Under the pieces are notes generated by a model. It worked only from the letters and a program-made list of their open reading frames with translations, did no database searches and was not told the DNA's origin. Shown here piece by piece: positions 51,364 to 59,952 of a stretch of 64,000 nt of DNA. Source of the stretch: Caenispirillum bisanense (GTDB lineage Bacteria; Pseudomonadota; Alphaproteobacteria; Rhodospirillales; Rhodospirillaceae); the NCBI RefSeq assembly GCF_039523075.1, contig NZ_BAAAEP010000010.1, positions 1 to 64,000 of the forward strand, read 5' to 3'. Position numbers and translations under genes: made by a program. How positions within the stretch are numbered: the stretch's first letter is position 1; each line of letters starts with the position of its first letter.

Positions 51364-51393
51364 AACCGCCGGCTGCCTCGGGCGCCGGCGGTT
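51364..51393 (+). terminator. Hairpin terminator after the RHH-like gene
   Basis: AACCGCCGGC (51364-51373) pairs over 10 bases with GCCGGCGGTT (51384-51393), loop TGCCTCGGGC, followed by TCGCGTTTT. The T-rich tail is interrupted but the stem is strong. It lies about 100 bases after the RHH-like stop, in a 264-base gap with no other gene. Confidence 0.55.
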
Positions 51394-51531
51394 TCGCGTT
51401 TTGCACCGCGGCTTGCGGAATCGGCCTTCCTGCTCACCATCCAAGGGCCGGGGATTGCAGCAGAGTCGGGCGGCGGCCGGCTGGCATGGCGGTTGCTGCG
51501 CTGTGCCCATCTGCTGATCGAGGACCGCCCC

Positions 51532-51867
51532 ATGACTCCCCACCCCCTGCCGCCCGCCGGTCCTCCGCCCTCGCCCCTGGCCCGCTGGCGAACCCGCGCC
51601 GTCGAGAGTGTGTTGCGCGAGGCGCTGACCCTCGTCGGCGCCACCACCGACGATGACGAGGCGGCGGCCCTGCTGGTGCCGCTGTTCTTCGCGCCGAGTC
51701 ACGCCTACCACCTCAGCGACCGCGACCGGCTGACCGTGGCGGCGCTGGCCTATGCCCTGCGCACCTGCCTCGGCGACCGCAGCGGCTGCGCCGTGGCCTG
51801 GAGCATGGCGCAGGACCTCATAAACGACCTTCTGCTGCGCACCGGCGAAGACGCAGCGGCCGGCTGA
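51532..51867 (+). CDS. Conserved hypothetical protein, 111 aa
   Basis: 111 residues from the ATG at 51532 (MTPHPLPPAGPPPSPLARWR), with GAGGA 8 bases upstream; a start at 51493 would add 13 residues without a ribosome site. After a Pro-rich lead, the body is three helices: VESVLREALTLVGATTDDDE, ALLVPLFFAPSHAYHLSDRD and LTVAALAYALRTCL. One cysteine pair is in TCLGDRSGCAVAW. No signal peptide and no recognised domain. It could be a small soluble regulator or part of a complex; nothing nearby suggests a role. Confidence 0.6.
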   Translation: MTPHPLPPAGPPPSPLARWRTRAVESVLREALTLVGATTDDDEAAALLVPLFFAPSHAYHLSDRDRLTVAALAYALRTCLGDRSGCAVAWSMAQDLINDLLLRTGEDAAAG

Positions 51868-51999
51868 CGGGGCGGCGCCGGGGCCGCCGCGGATCATCCT
51901 TTGGGATAGCGCCTTGCGCCGAAAGCCGGCGGGTGCGTAAGCTTTCCGTCGAGCGGGCGCAGGTTCGGCCGTCCGCGCCTCCCTCGGTGGCTCCCCGGC

Positions 52000-53727
52000 A
52001 TGCCCGATCGGTCCCTGGCTTCCTCACCGTCCCCGGATGCGGCGGCGCCGCGGCGCGAGTGGCATCTGTTCGTGCCCAAGCTGATTACGGCCCTGCGCCA
52101 GGGCTACGGCTTCGGCGATCTGCGCGCCGACCTGATCGCCGGCCTGACCGTCGCCATCGTCGCCCTGCCGCTGGCCATGGCGCTGGCCATCGCCTCCGGC
52201 ACCACGCCCGACAAGGGGCTGGTGACCGCTATCGTCGCCGGCTTCCTGATCTCCGCCCTGGGCGGCAGCCGCTACCAGATCGGCGGCCCGACCGGCGCCT
52301 TCGTGGTGGTGGTGTTCAACGTCATCGCCGAGCACGGCTATGACGGCCTCGTGCTCGCCACCCTCATGGCCGGCGCCATGCTGGTGGTGCTGGGCTACGG
52401 CCGCATCGGGACGTACATCAAGTACGTGCCCTACCCGGTGGTGACAGGCTTCACCGCCGGCATCGCCGTCATCATCTTCACCAGCCAGATCAAGGACCTG
52501 CTCGGCCTGACCATGGACACGGTGCCGGCCGACTTCCTGTCGAAGGTGGCCGCCTATGCCCAGGCGCTGCCCACCGCCGACGCCGCCACCATGGCGGTCG
52601 CCTTCGGGTCGCTGGCGCTGATCCTGGTCATCCGGCGGCTCAAGCCGGGGCTGCCGATCTTCCTCATCGCCGTGGTGGCGGGGTCGCTGGCGGTGGCCCT
52701 CGTCGGGCTGCCGGTGGATACCATCGGCTCGCGCTTCGGCGGCATCCCGACCACCCTGCCGACGCCGGTGTTCCCCGAAATCACCTGGCAGCGGCTGGTG
52801 GACCTGAGCCCGTCGGCCTTCACCATCGCCTTCCTGGCCGGCATCGAAAGCCTGCTGTCGGCGGTGGTGGCCGACGGCATGACCGGCCGCAAGCACCGCT
52901 CCAACTGCGAGCTGGTGGCGCAGGGGGTGGCCAACATCGGCTCCGCCCTGTTCGGCGGCATGCCCGCCACCGGCGCCATCGCCCGCACCGCCACCAACGT
53001 CCGCTCCGGCGCCCGCACGCCGGTGGCCGGCATGGCCCATGCGGTGTTCCTGCTGGTGTTCGTGCTGGCGCTGGCGCCGCTGGCCGCCTTCGTGCCGCTG
53101 GCGAGCCTCGCCGCCGTGCTCGTGATCGTGGCCTGGAACATGAGCGAGGTGAAGCACGTCCGCCACCTCATGAAGGCGCCCATGGGCGACCGGGTGGTGC
53201 TGCTGCTGACCTTCGGGCTGACGGTGATGGTCGACCTGACCGTCGCCATCGAGGTCGGCGTGGTGCTGGCGGCCATGCTGTTCATGCACCGCATGGCCAA
53301 CGCGGTGGAGGTGCAGACCCACACCCACCTCATCGACGACGACGAGGACGACTTCACCCGCCCGCGCACGCCGGACTACGAGCCGCTGCCGGAGGGGATC
53401 GAGGTCTACCAGATCTCCGGCCCGTTCTTCTTCGGCGCCGCCGCCAAGCTGGGGGACGTGCTCGACAAGCTGCGGCGGCCGCCGCGGGTGTTCATCCTGC
53501 GCATGCGCCTGGTGCCGCTGATCGACGCCACCGGCGGCCACGCCCTGCAGGAGTTCCTGCACCGCTGCCGCGGGCACGGCACCCGCGTCATCCTGTCGAA
53601 CGTGCAGCCGCAGCCGCGGCAGGTGCTGGCCGAACTGGGCTTCCGCGAGGACGACCACCTGGGCTTCACCCCCGACACCCCGACCGCCATCGCCGAAGCC
53701 ACCGCCCTGCTGCGCGCCGGCCGCTGA
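52000..53727 (+). CDS. SulP-family anion transporter with STAS domain
   Basis: 575 residues. The membrane part (about 40-430, predicted 12-14 helices) starts GDLRADLIAGLTVAIVALPL, the SulP signature, with the substrate region SRYQIGGPTGAFVVVV and GMPATGAIARTATNVRSGA. The cytoplasmic STAS domain (about 465-570) ends the protein, with VFILRMRLVPLIDATGGHAL. SulP members carry sulfate, bicarbonate, or dicarboxylates with sodium or protons. The substrate is not set here; no carbonic anhydrase or cys gene is adjacent. A bidirectional terminator follows directly. Confidence 0.9.
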   Translation: MPDRSLASSPSPDAAAPRREWHLFVPKLITALRQGYGFGDLRADLIAGLTVAIVALPLAMALAIASGTTPDKGLVTAIVAGFLISALGGSRYQIGGPTGAFVVVVFNVIAEHGYDGLVLATLMAGAMLVVLGYGRIGTYIKYVPYPVVTGFTAGIAVIIFTSQIKDLLGLTMDTVPADFLSKVAAYAQALPTADAATMAVAFGSLALILVIRRLKPGLPIFLIAVVAGSLAVALVGLPVDTIGSRFGGIPTTLPTPVFPEITWQRLVDLSPSAFTIAFLAGIESLLSAVVADGMTGRKHRSNCELVAQGVANIGSALFGGMPATGAIARTATNVRSGARTPVAGMAHAVFLLVFVLALAPLAAFVPLASLAAVLVIVAWNMSEVKHVRHLMKAPMGDRVVLLLTFGLTVMVDLTVAIEVGVVLAAMLFMHRMANAVEVQTHTHLIDDDEDDFTRPRTPDYEPLPEGIEVYQISGPFFFGAAAKLGDVLDKLRRPPRVFILRMRLVPLIDATGGHALQEFLHRCRGHGTRVILSNVQPQPRQVLAELGFREDDHLGFTPDTPTAIAEATALLRAGR

Positions 53728-53731
53728 GCAA

Positions 53732-53767
53732 AAAACCGGCGGCGAGGCTTCCCCCACCGCCGGTTTT
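53732..53767. terminator. Bidirectional intrinsic terminator after sulP
   Basis: AAAACCGGCGG (53732-53742) pairs perfectly over 11 bases with CCGCCGGTTTT (53757-53767), loop of 14 containing five C. T-runs exist on both strands, so it can also end leftward transcription from secB. Confidence 0.8.
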
Positions 53768-53799
53768 CCTATGCCCGTCGCCCTTCCCGGGGCCATCCC

Positions 53800-53878
53800 C
53801 CAGCTTGCCCTGCAAGCTGGCCGGCGCGACCGCGCCGCGCGGCTTATGCCGCGGGAGCCAAGCGCGCGACGAGCGCGC
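53800..53878 (-). other. Cluster of four perfect hairpins at the secB 3' end
   Basis: CCAGCTTGC/GCAAGCTGG (53800-53820, 9 bp, 3-base loop), GGCGCG/CGCGCC (53823-53836), CGCGGC/GCCGCG (53838-53853, loop TTAT) and GCGCGC/GCGCGC (53862-53878) follow one another within 80 bases. It lies between the sulP terminator and the secB stop and would form the secB 3' untranslated region. It may be a mRNA-protecting element; a REP-like role is possible. Confidence 0.4.
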
Positions 53879-53904
53879 GCCCGGCGCCTGAGGGACAAAA
53901 AAAC

Positions 53905-54393
53905 TCAACCCTGCTGCTGGGCGGCCTGGACGCGCTCGCGGTACAGCTGCACGAAGTCGATCGGCTGCAGCATCAGCGGCGGGAAGCCGCCGTCGCGGGT
54001 GATGTCGGCGATGATGTTGCGGCAGAACGGGAACATCAGGCGCGGCGCCTCGATCATCAGCAGCGGCTGCAGGTGTTCCTGCGGCGCCGTCGCCTGCACC
54101 ACCGCGCCGTAGACCAGTTCCATCACGAAGCCCGGCTTGCCGTCGACGTTGGCCTTGATGTCGAAGTGCAGGGTGACCTCGAAGTGGTTGCCGCCCAGCT
54201 GGCGCACGCGCACGTCGACGGCGATGGGAATCTCCGGCGCCTTCTGCATCTGGCTGAAGATTTCCGGCGCGCCCGGCACCTCGAAGGACATGTCCTTGAT
54301 GTACTGGCCGGCGATGGCAAGGCCGATGCGGCCTTCCTGCGGCTGAGCGGACTGGGCACCGTTGGCGCCGTTGGCGCCGTTACCTTCGGTCAT
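53905..54393 (-). CDS. secB: Protein-export chaperone SecB
   Basis: 162 residues. Core IAGQYIKDMSFEVPGAPEIF and VTLHFDIKANVDGKPGFVMELVYGAVV are conserved SecB strands, and EAPRLMFPFCRNIIADITRDGGFPPLML is the helix-loop region, cited here in parts. The first 20 residues contain a GANGANGA repeat of low complexity. The tetramer holds preproteins unfolded and passes them to SecA. Being beside fxsA and timA/mltA is typical of alphaproteobacteria. A cluster of hairpins lies just past the stop. Confidence 0.95.
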   Translation of the reverse strand: MTEGNGANGANGAQSAQPQEGRIGLAIAGQYIKDMSFEVPGAPEIFSQMQKAPEIPIAVDVRVRQLGGNHFEVTLHFDIKANVDGKPGFVMELVYGAVVQATAPQEHLQPLLMIEAPRLMFPFCRNIIADITRDGGFPPLMLQPIDFVQLYRERVQAAQQQG

Positions 54394-54483
54394 CGGAACA
54401 CTCCCTGGGTCTTGGGTTCGGGCACAGGGCTAGCACGCCGCCGGGCGACTGGCAACCGCTCCGCCCGGCGCATTTGCCGGCGG

Positions 54484-55020
54484 TCAGGGGCGCGGCGGAC
54501 CGGGCCGCGGCGGCAGGGAGCCGTCGCCCTGATCGTCGCCGGCAGGCGGCGGCGTCTCGTCGACCTCGCGGAACTCGCCCTCGATCTCGTAGGGGCGGCG
54601 CGGCGGGGCGGAGGGGCGCTCGGCGAAGTCGCCGGTGAAGGTGGCGGAATAGTGCACGCGGCCCGACTTCACCAGCGCCGGCACCACGCCCTTGCGCAGC
54701 CACGCCCGCACCGGCGGCAGGAACAGCAGCAGCCCGACGGTGTCGGTCACGAAGCCCGGCGTCAGCAGCAGCACGCCGGCCACCAGCAGGCAGGCGCCGT
54801 CGAACACCTCGCGCAGGGGCATCTCGCCGCGGGCCATCGCCTCCTGCGCCCGGCCGAGGGTGGCAAGGCCCTGCTGGCGCAGCAGGAAGGTGCCGGCAAA
54901 GGCGGTGGCGACGACGATGGCGATGGTCGGCCACAGCCCGATCAACCCGCCGACCTGGATGAAAACCGCGATCTCGATGATCGGAACCGCGATGAACAGG
55001 CCCAGAATGATGAGTGGCAT
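54484..55020 (-). CDS. fxsA: FxsA-family cytoplasmic membrane protein
   Basis: 178 residues. The N-terminus MPLIILGLFIAVPIIEIAVFIQVGG splits into the first membrane helix (positions 1-25) of the FxsA type. Two more hydrophobic segments lie at about 30-50 and 75-105, with ACLLVAGVLLLTPGFVTDTV being the family signature. The last 60 residues are hydrophilic and Pro-rich. In E. coli FxsA eases phage T7 exclusion by F plasmid, but the normal role is unknown. It lies 90 bases upstream of secB on the same strand and is divergent from timA. Confidence 0.9.
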   Translation of the reverse strand: MPLIILGLFIAVPIIEIAVFIQVGGLIGLWPTIAIVVATAFAGTFLLRQQGLATLGRAQEAMARGEMPLREVFDGACLLVAGVLLLTPGFVTDTVGLLLFLPPVRAWLRKGVVPALVKSGRVHYSATFTGDFAERPSAPPRRPYEIEGEFREVDETPPPAGDDQGDGSLPPRPGPPRP

Positions 55021-55175
55021 GCTTGCCCTTTGCCCCCTCACGGCTTATTTACGGGGGAACGAGTGTAGGCCCCCTCCTGGTGTCCGGCAGGCGGATTGCT
55101 TTGTCCGTCCTGCCTTTTCCATGTAGCGTAGCGGAGGGGGCTGGTCCAGCCCTGGGGTGGAGCGGCAGCCGACTG

Positions 55176-55880
55176 ATGAACGAAGGATTCCAGTTCGTCG
55201 ACATCATCTTCCTGGCCCTGGTCGCCGGGTTCCTCATCCTGCGCCTGCGGAGCGTGCTCGGCCGGCGCACCGGCGACGAGGAGATGCGCCGCCAGCAGGC
55301 GGAGCAACGCTACGCCGCCAAGCGGCAGGGCCCGACCACGGACGATCGCGGCAACGTGATCGAGCTGCCGGGCCGCAAGCCGGCGCCGCAGGAGGAGGAT
55401 CTCGACCTCGGGCCCTACGCCGGCACGCCGGTCGAGCCCGGCATCCGCGCCATCAATGCGGCCGATCCGTCGTTCGAGCCCAACGGCTTCCTGCGCGGCG
55501 CCCGCGCCGCCTTCGAGATGATCGTCGAGTCCTTCGCCCAGGGTGACAAGGATGCCCTGCGGCCGCTGCTGGCCGACGAGGTCTACCGCAACTTCGCCGC
55601 CGCCATCGATGCCGACCGCGCCGCCGGCCACAGCCGCGAAGCCCGCATCCTCGGCATCAAGCGGCTGGAGATGCGCGATGCTGCTATGCGCGGCCGCGAC
55701 GCCGTGGTGACGGTGCTGTTCCAGAGCGAGCAGATCAACGTGCTGCGCGATGCCTCCGGCACCGTCATCGACGGGCACGAGAAGGAAGGCATCGACGTCA
55801 CCGACGTGTGGACCTTCGCCCGCGACACCGGCAGCCCCGATCCCAACTGGCAGCTCGTCGCCACCACCGCCCCCGAGTGA
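55176..55880 (+). CDS. timA: TimA/Tim44-like domain protein
   Basis: 234 residues. An N-terminal membrane helix (FVDIIFLALVAGFLILRLRSV) is followed by a Pro/charged linker (about 35-85) and a Tim44-like domain of cystatin-like fold (about 95-230) with ARAAFEMIVESFAQGDKDAL. It is the alphaproteobacterial relative of mitochondrial Tim44, anchored in the inner membrane. In Caulobacter and others it precedes a murein transglycosylase gene, as here, with an 11-base gap. Its bacterial function is not settled. Confidence 0.88.
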   Translation: MNEGFQFVDIIFLALVAGFLILRLRSVLGRRTGDEEMRRQQAEQRYAAKRQGPTTDDRGNVIELPGRKPAPQEEDLDLGPYAGTPVEPGIRAINAADPSFEPNGFLRGARAAFEMIVESFAQGDKDALRPLLADEVYRNFAAAIDADRAAGHSREARILGIKRLEMRDAAMRGRDAVVTVLFQSEQINVLRDASGTVIDGHEKEGIDVTDVWTFARDTGSPDPNWQLVATTAPE

Positions 55881-55890
55881 TCGTCGCCCC

Positions 55891-57114
55891 ATGCGCCTGT
55901 CCCCGGTCCGTCTGACCACGGCGGTGCGCCGGCTTGCCGCCGGCGCCGCCCTCGCCCTGCTGCTCACCGCCTGCGGCGAGGAGCCGCCGCCGGCCCCCAC
56001 GCCGGAGGTGCCGCGGGCGAGCCTGGAGCGCACCAGCTTCCAGGCGCTGCCCGGCTGGCAGGCCGACCGGCTGGACGAGGCCATGCCGGCGCTGCGGTCC
56101 TCCTGCGACCGCATGGCGCGGGGCAACAGCTACCCCGCCGCGCCCGAGTTTCTGACCGAAGATGCCCGCGCCGCCTTCCCCGGCGCCGCCGCCTGGCGCG
56201 ATGCCTGCGCCGCCCTGCTGGCGGTGCCGGCCGGCGCCGGCGTGCGGCTGCGGCAGGTGCTGACCACCTGGTTCGCCCCCTTCGCCGTCGCCGATGCCGC
56301 CACCGGCAGCCGCGACGGCACCTTCACCGGCTATTACGAGGCGGAGCTGCGCGGCTCGCCGGTGCGTCAGGGGCGCTATCAGATCCCCGTCCACGGCGTG
56401 CCGTCCGATCTGGTGTCGGTCAACCTGCGCGCCTTCGACGACAGCCTGCCGGCGCAGACCCTGGTCGGGCGCGTCGACGGCGGCAAGCTGGTGCGCTACC
56501 ACGACCGCGCCGCCCTGGAAACCGGTGCCGCCGGCGCCGCCGCGCCGGTGGTGATGTGGACCGACGACGCCGTCGACCTGCACGTCCTGCACATCCAGGG
56601 CAGCGGCCGCGTGGTGCTGCCCGACGGCACTACCACCCGCCTGTCCTACGCCGGCAACAACGGCTGGAAGTTCGTCGGCCTCGGCCGCATCCTGCTCGAT
56701 GCCGGGGTGCTGCCGCCGGGGCAGGGCAGCATGCAGCACATCCGCGCCTGGCTGAAGGCCAACCCGCAGGTGGCGGCCGACTACATGCGCCAGAACCCGC
56801 GCTACATCTTCTTCCGCCGCAACGACGGCGCCGGCCCCATCGGCGCCCAGGGCGTGCCGCTGACGCCGCTGCGCTCCATGGCCGTCGACACCCGCTTCAT
56901 GCCCATGGGGGCGCCGCTGTGGCTGGATGCGGTCGACCCCGACGGCCGGCCGCTGCAGCGCCTGATGGTGGCGCAGGATGTCGGCTCGGCCATCAAGGGG
57001 CAGGTGCGCGGCGATTTCTTCTGGGGCACCGGCGAGGGCGCGCTGGCCCATGCCGGCCGCATGAAGAGCACCGGCCGCTACTTCGTTCTGCTGCCGGTGG
57101 CGGCGCGGTCCTGA
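55891..57114 (+). CDS. mltA: Membrane-bound lytic murein transglycosylase A, MltA
   Basis: 407 residues. The lipoprotein signal ends LLLTACGEE with Cys27. The MltA domain (about 140-300) has GTFTGYYEAELRGSPV and LHIQGSGRVVLPDG, and the C-terminal 3D domain has VDTRFMPMGAPLWLD and VAQDVGSAIKGQVRGDFF with the catalytic-type Asp residues. It cleaves the glycan strand to 1,6-anhydroMurNAc at the outer membrane face. That product feeds the recycling enzymes AmgK and MurU encoded elsewhere in this window. Confidence 0.95.
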   Translation: MRLSPVRLTTAVRRLAAGAALALLLTACGEEPPPAPTPEVPRASLERTSFQALPGWQADRLDEAMPALRSSCDRMARGNSYPAAPEFLTEDARAAFPGAAAWRDACAALLAVPAGAGVRLRQVLTTWFAPFAVADAATGSRDGTFTGYYEAELRGSPVRQGRYQIPVHGVPSDLVSVNLRAFDDSLPAQTLVGRVDGGKLVRYHDRAALETGAAGAAAPVVMWTDDAVDLHVLHIQGSGRVVLPDGTTTRLSYAGNNGWKFVGLGRILLDAGVLPPGQGSMQHIRAWLKANPQVAADYMRQNPRYIFFRRNDGAGPIGAQGVPLTPLRSMAVDTRFMPMGAPLWLDAVDPDGRPLQRLMVAQDVGSAIKGQVRGDFFWGTGEGALAHAGRMKSTGRYFVLLPVAARS

Positions 57115-57207
57115 GTTTTCTTGTCAGGCGGCGCGCGAGACCGCATCCTTGGGCGACTCGCCGGCCGTCCTGCCGCGACGTTCCCGACCACAAGGTATCG
57201 CAGCCGC

Positions 57208-57990
57208 ATGTCCGACCTCGCCGCCGCCCGCCGCCCCGACAGCCCGCACGTCGGCCTGTTCGTCACCTGTCTGGTGGACGTCTACCGCCCGACCGTCGGC
57301 TTCGCCACCCTGTCGCTGCTGGAAAAGGCCGGCTGTCGCGTCACCGTGCCGGAGTGCCAGACCTGCTGCGGCCAGCCGTCGTGGAACACCGGCGACCGCG
57401 AGGCGACCAAACGGGTGGCGCGGCCGCTGATCGACGCCTTCGTCGGCTTCGATTACGTGGTGCTGCCGTCGGGCAGCTGCGCCGGCATGATCCGTTACTA
57501 CCCCGACGTCTTCCAGGGCGACCCGGTCTACGGCCCGAAGGCGGAGCAGCTGGCGGCCAAGACCTTTGAAATCACCAGCTTCCTGACCGATATCATGGGC
57601 TGGAACGACGTCCGGGCGAGCTACCGCGACAGCGCCACATACCACGACAGCTGTTCGGGGCTGCGCCAGCTCGGCATCAAGGCGCAGCCGCGGGCGCTGC
57701 TGGCCAAGGTGGAGGGGCTGGAGCTGGTGGAGATGCAGCGGCCGGAGGAATGCTGTGGCTTCGGCGGCACCTTCTGCGTCAAGTACGGCGAAATCTCCGA
57801 CCGCATGGTGACCGACAAGGTGACCGATGTGGACACCACCGGCGCCGGCACCCTGATCGCCGGCGAGGTGGGATGCCTGCTCAACATGGCGGGCAAGGCC
57901 AAGCGCCTGGGCCATCGCGTCAAGGCGCGGCATGTGACGGAAGTGCTGGCCGGCATGGCGGACACCCCCGCCATCGGCGACGACCGCTGA
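57208..57990 (+). CDS. lutA: L-lactate utilization protein LutA
   Basis: 260 residues with two CCG domains: CQTCCGQPSWNTGDRE (about 50-65) and PEECCGFGGTFCVKYGE (about 182-198), plus VLPSGSCAGMIRYYPDVF, which binds Fe-S or supports heterodisulfide-type electron transfer. LutA with LutB and LutC oxidises L-lactate to pyruvate in the cytoplasmic complex known from Bacillus and Campylobacter (LldEFG). The ATG at 57208 is used. It is followed after 14 bases by lutB. The promoter must be in the 93 bases after mltA or upstream of it. Confidence 0.92.
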   Translation: MSDLAAARRPDSPHVGLFVTCLVDVYRPTVGFATLSLLEKAGCRVTVPECQTCCGQPSWNTGDREATKRVARPLIDAFVGFDYVVLPSGSCAGMIRYYPDVFQGDPVYGPKAEQLAAKTFEITSFLTDIMGWNDVRASYRDSATYHDSCSGLRQLGIKAQPRALLAKVEGLELVEMQRPEECCGFGGTFCVKYGEISDRMVTDKVTDVDTTGAGTLIAGEVGCLLNMAGKAKRLGHRVKARHVTEVLAGMADTPAIGDDR

Positions 57991-58004
57991 CGGAGAAAGC
58001 CGCC

Positions 58005-59429
58005 ATGAACGCCACGTCGCACCGGTTCAAGCAGAACGCCCACGACGCCATCGCCGACGAGAAGCTGAAGAAGGCGCTGTCGACCATGAAGGTCGGCTTC
58101 CGCGAAAAGCGCGCCGCCGCCATCGCCAAGCTGCCGGAGTTCGAGGCCCTGCGCGATGCCGGCCGCGACCTCAAGAACCACGTGCTGGAAAACCTCGACC
58201 ACTACCTGATGCGGTTCGAGGAGCGGGTGGTCGAACAGGGCGGTCACGTCCACTGGTGCCGCGACGCCGAGGAAGCGCGCCAGACCATCCTGCGCATCTG
58301 CCGCGACAAGGGTGCGAAGACGGTCACCAAGGGCAAGTCGATGATCGCCGAGGAGATCGCCCTCAACCACTTCCTGGAAGAGAAGGGCATCGTTCCGGTC
58401 GAGACCGACCTTGGCGAATACATCATCCAGCTGCGCCACGAACCGCCCAGCCACATCATCGCCCCGGCCATCCACGTGTCGAAGGAGATGGTGGCCGACG
58501 CCTTCCGCGAGACCCACAAGCAGTACCCGGCTGACCGCCCCCTGAGCGAGCCGCGCCAGCTGCTGGACGAGGCCCGCGACGTGCTGCGCGGCCAGTTCAT
58601 CCAGGCCGACGTCGGCATCACCGGCGCCAACATGCTGATCGCCGAGACCGGCTCGACGGTCATCGTCACCAACGAGGGCAACGGCGACCTCACCCAGCTG
58701 CTGCCGCGCACCCACATCGTGCTCGCCAGCATCGAGAAGATCGTGCCGACGCTGGACGACGCCTGCACGGTGCTGCGCCTGCTCGCCCGCTCCGCCACCG
58801 GGCAGGAGATGAGCAGCTACACCACCTTCTCCACCGGCCCGCGCCGGCCGGAGGACCGCGACGGGCCGGAGGAATTCCACGTCGTGCTGCTGGACAACGG
58901 CCGCTCCGGCATGCTCGGCACCGAGTTCCAGGACATGCTGCGGTGCATCCGCTGCGCCGCCTGCATGAACCACTGCCCGGTCTACGGCGCCGTCGGCGGC
59001 CATGCCTATGGTTGGGTCTATCCCGGCCCCATGGGCAGCGTGCTGACGCCGGCCCTCATCGGCATCGAGAACGCCGCGCCGCTGCCGCACGCCTCCACCC
59101 TGTGCGGGCGGTGCGAGCAGGTGTGCCCCATGCGCATCCCGCTGCCGAAGATGCTGCGCCACTGGCGCGAGAAGGAGTTCGAGCGCAATCTGGCACCGCC
59201 GCGCGTGCGCCAGGCCATGAACGCCTATGCCTGGCTCGCCACCCGCCCGCGCCTGTGGCGCTGGTACACGGCGGCGGTGGCGCGCGGGCTGGCGCTGTGG
59301 GGCGGCAAGCGCGGCCGCATAGCCTCGCTGCCCCTGGCGCGGGAGTGGACCGCGGTGCGCGACATGCCGGCGCCGGAAGGCGAGACCTTCATGCAGCGCT
59401 ACCGGCGGCAGCAGAAAGGAGCCCGCTGA
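58005..59429 (+). CDS. lutB: L-lactate utilization iron-sulfur protein LutB
   Basis: 474 residues. The N-terminal DUF162-like region (about 55-300) includes TKGKSMIAEEIALNHFLEE, VGITGANMLIAETGSTVIV and HIVLASIEKIVPTLDDA. Two 4Fe-4S sites follow: CIRCAACMNHCPVYG (about 318-332) and CGRCEQVCPMRIPLP (about 369-383). It is the electron-transfer core of the lactate oxidation complex. The last 60 residues are basic with a Trp-rich helix. A membrane-protein gene, then lutC, follow with very short gaps. Confidence 0.94.
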   Translation: MNATSHRFKQNAHDAIADEKLKKALSTMKVGFREKRAAAIAKLPEFEALRDAGRDLKNHVLENLDHYLMRFEERVVEQGGHVHWCRDAEEARQTILRICRDKGAKTVTKGKSMIAEEIALNHFLEEKGIVPVETDLGEYIIQLRHEPPSHIIAPAIHVSKEMVADAFRETHKQYPADRPLSEPRQLLDEARDVLRGQFIQADVGITGANMLIAETGSTVIVTNEGNGDLTQLLPRTHIVLASIEKIVPTLDDACTVLRLLARSATGQEMSSYTTFSTGPRRPEDRDGPEEFHVVLLDNGRSGMLGTEFQDMLRCIRCAACMNHCPVYGAVGGHAYGWVYPGPMGSVLTPALIGIENAAPLPHASTLCGRCEQVCPMRIPLPKMLRHWREKEFERNLAPPRVRQAMNAYAWLATRPRLWRWYTAAVARGLALWGGKRGRIASLPLAREWTAVRDMPAPEGETFMQRYRRQQKGAR

Positions 59430-59432
59430 GGC

Positions 59433-59921
59433 ATGGCCTTCGACGTCCCCCGCCCCAAGCCCAACAAGCGCGACGTGGTGCTGCACGAACGGCTGCAGGA
59501 GGCCTATGACGACGGCCGGCTGATCGTCCACACCGACTTCATGCGCCTCAACCGCACCGACAGCCCGGTGTTCAGCCCGTGGATCAACGTGGTGCCGCTG
59601 CTGACCATGCTGCTGCTGGCGCTGGTGCTGCTGTTCCTGGCCGGCCTGCTGGTGGGGACGGTGGCGCTGGTGTTCGCGGTGCTGATCTATGTGCTGATCG
59701 TGCGGCCGTGGACTGCCCAGACCGTCCACAAGCGGGCGGTGGCGCTGATGATGAGCGATGCCGGATCGTGGATGCGGCTGTGGGCCTTCGGCGGCATCGT
59801 GCTGCAGCTGGCGGCCAACCCGCGCATCGGCTGCGCCGCGCCGGATGGCGACTGGCGCGCCTTCACCTCCCGCTATTTCACCGAGAAGCCGGCCGGCGAC
59901 CACGGCCTGTCCATCGCCTGA
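59433..59921 (+). CDS. Membrane protein inserted between lutB and lutC
   Basis: 162 residues, starting 3 bases after the lutB stop. A hydrophilic N-terminal domain (about 1-48, RDVVLHERLQEAYDDGRLIV) is followed by two tightly spaced hydrophobic helices (about 52-72 and 74-94: VVPLLTMLLLALVLLFLAGL and VALVFAVLIYVLIVRPW) and a C-terminal part with two cysteine/Trp features and RYFTEKPAGDHG. No family is recognised. The position suggests it anchors or couples the soluble Lut complex to the quinone pool or helps lactate entry, but that is inference. Confidence 0.7.
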   Translation: MAFDVPRPKPNKRDVVLHERLQEAYDDGRLIVHTDFMRLNRTDSPVFSPWINVVPLLTMLLLALVLLFLAGLLVGTVALVFAVLIYVLIVRPWTAQTVHKRAVALMMSDAGSWMRLWAFGGIVLQLAANPRIGCAAPDGDWRAFTSRYFTEKPAGDHGLSIA

Positions 59922-59952
59922 CACCGCCGACGATCCCGAGAGGCTGTCCCGC

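Noticed and set aside
51055..51867. Toxin-antitoxin pair made of the RHH-like gene and the 111-aa gene
   Set aside because: They are 264 bases apart with a terminator hairpin between them, and the second protein has no toxin motif.
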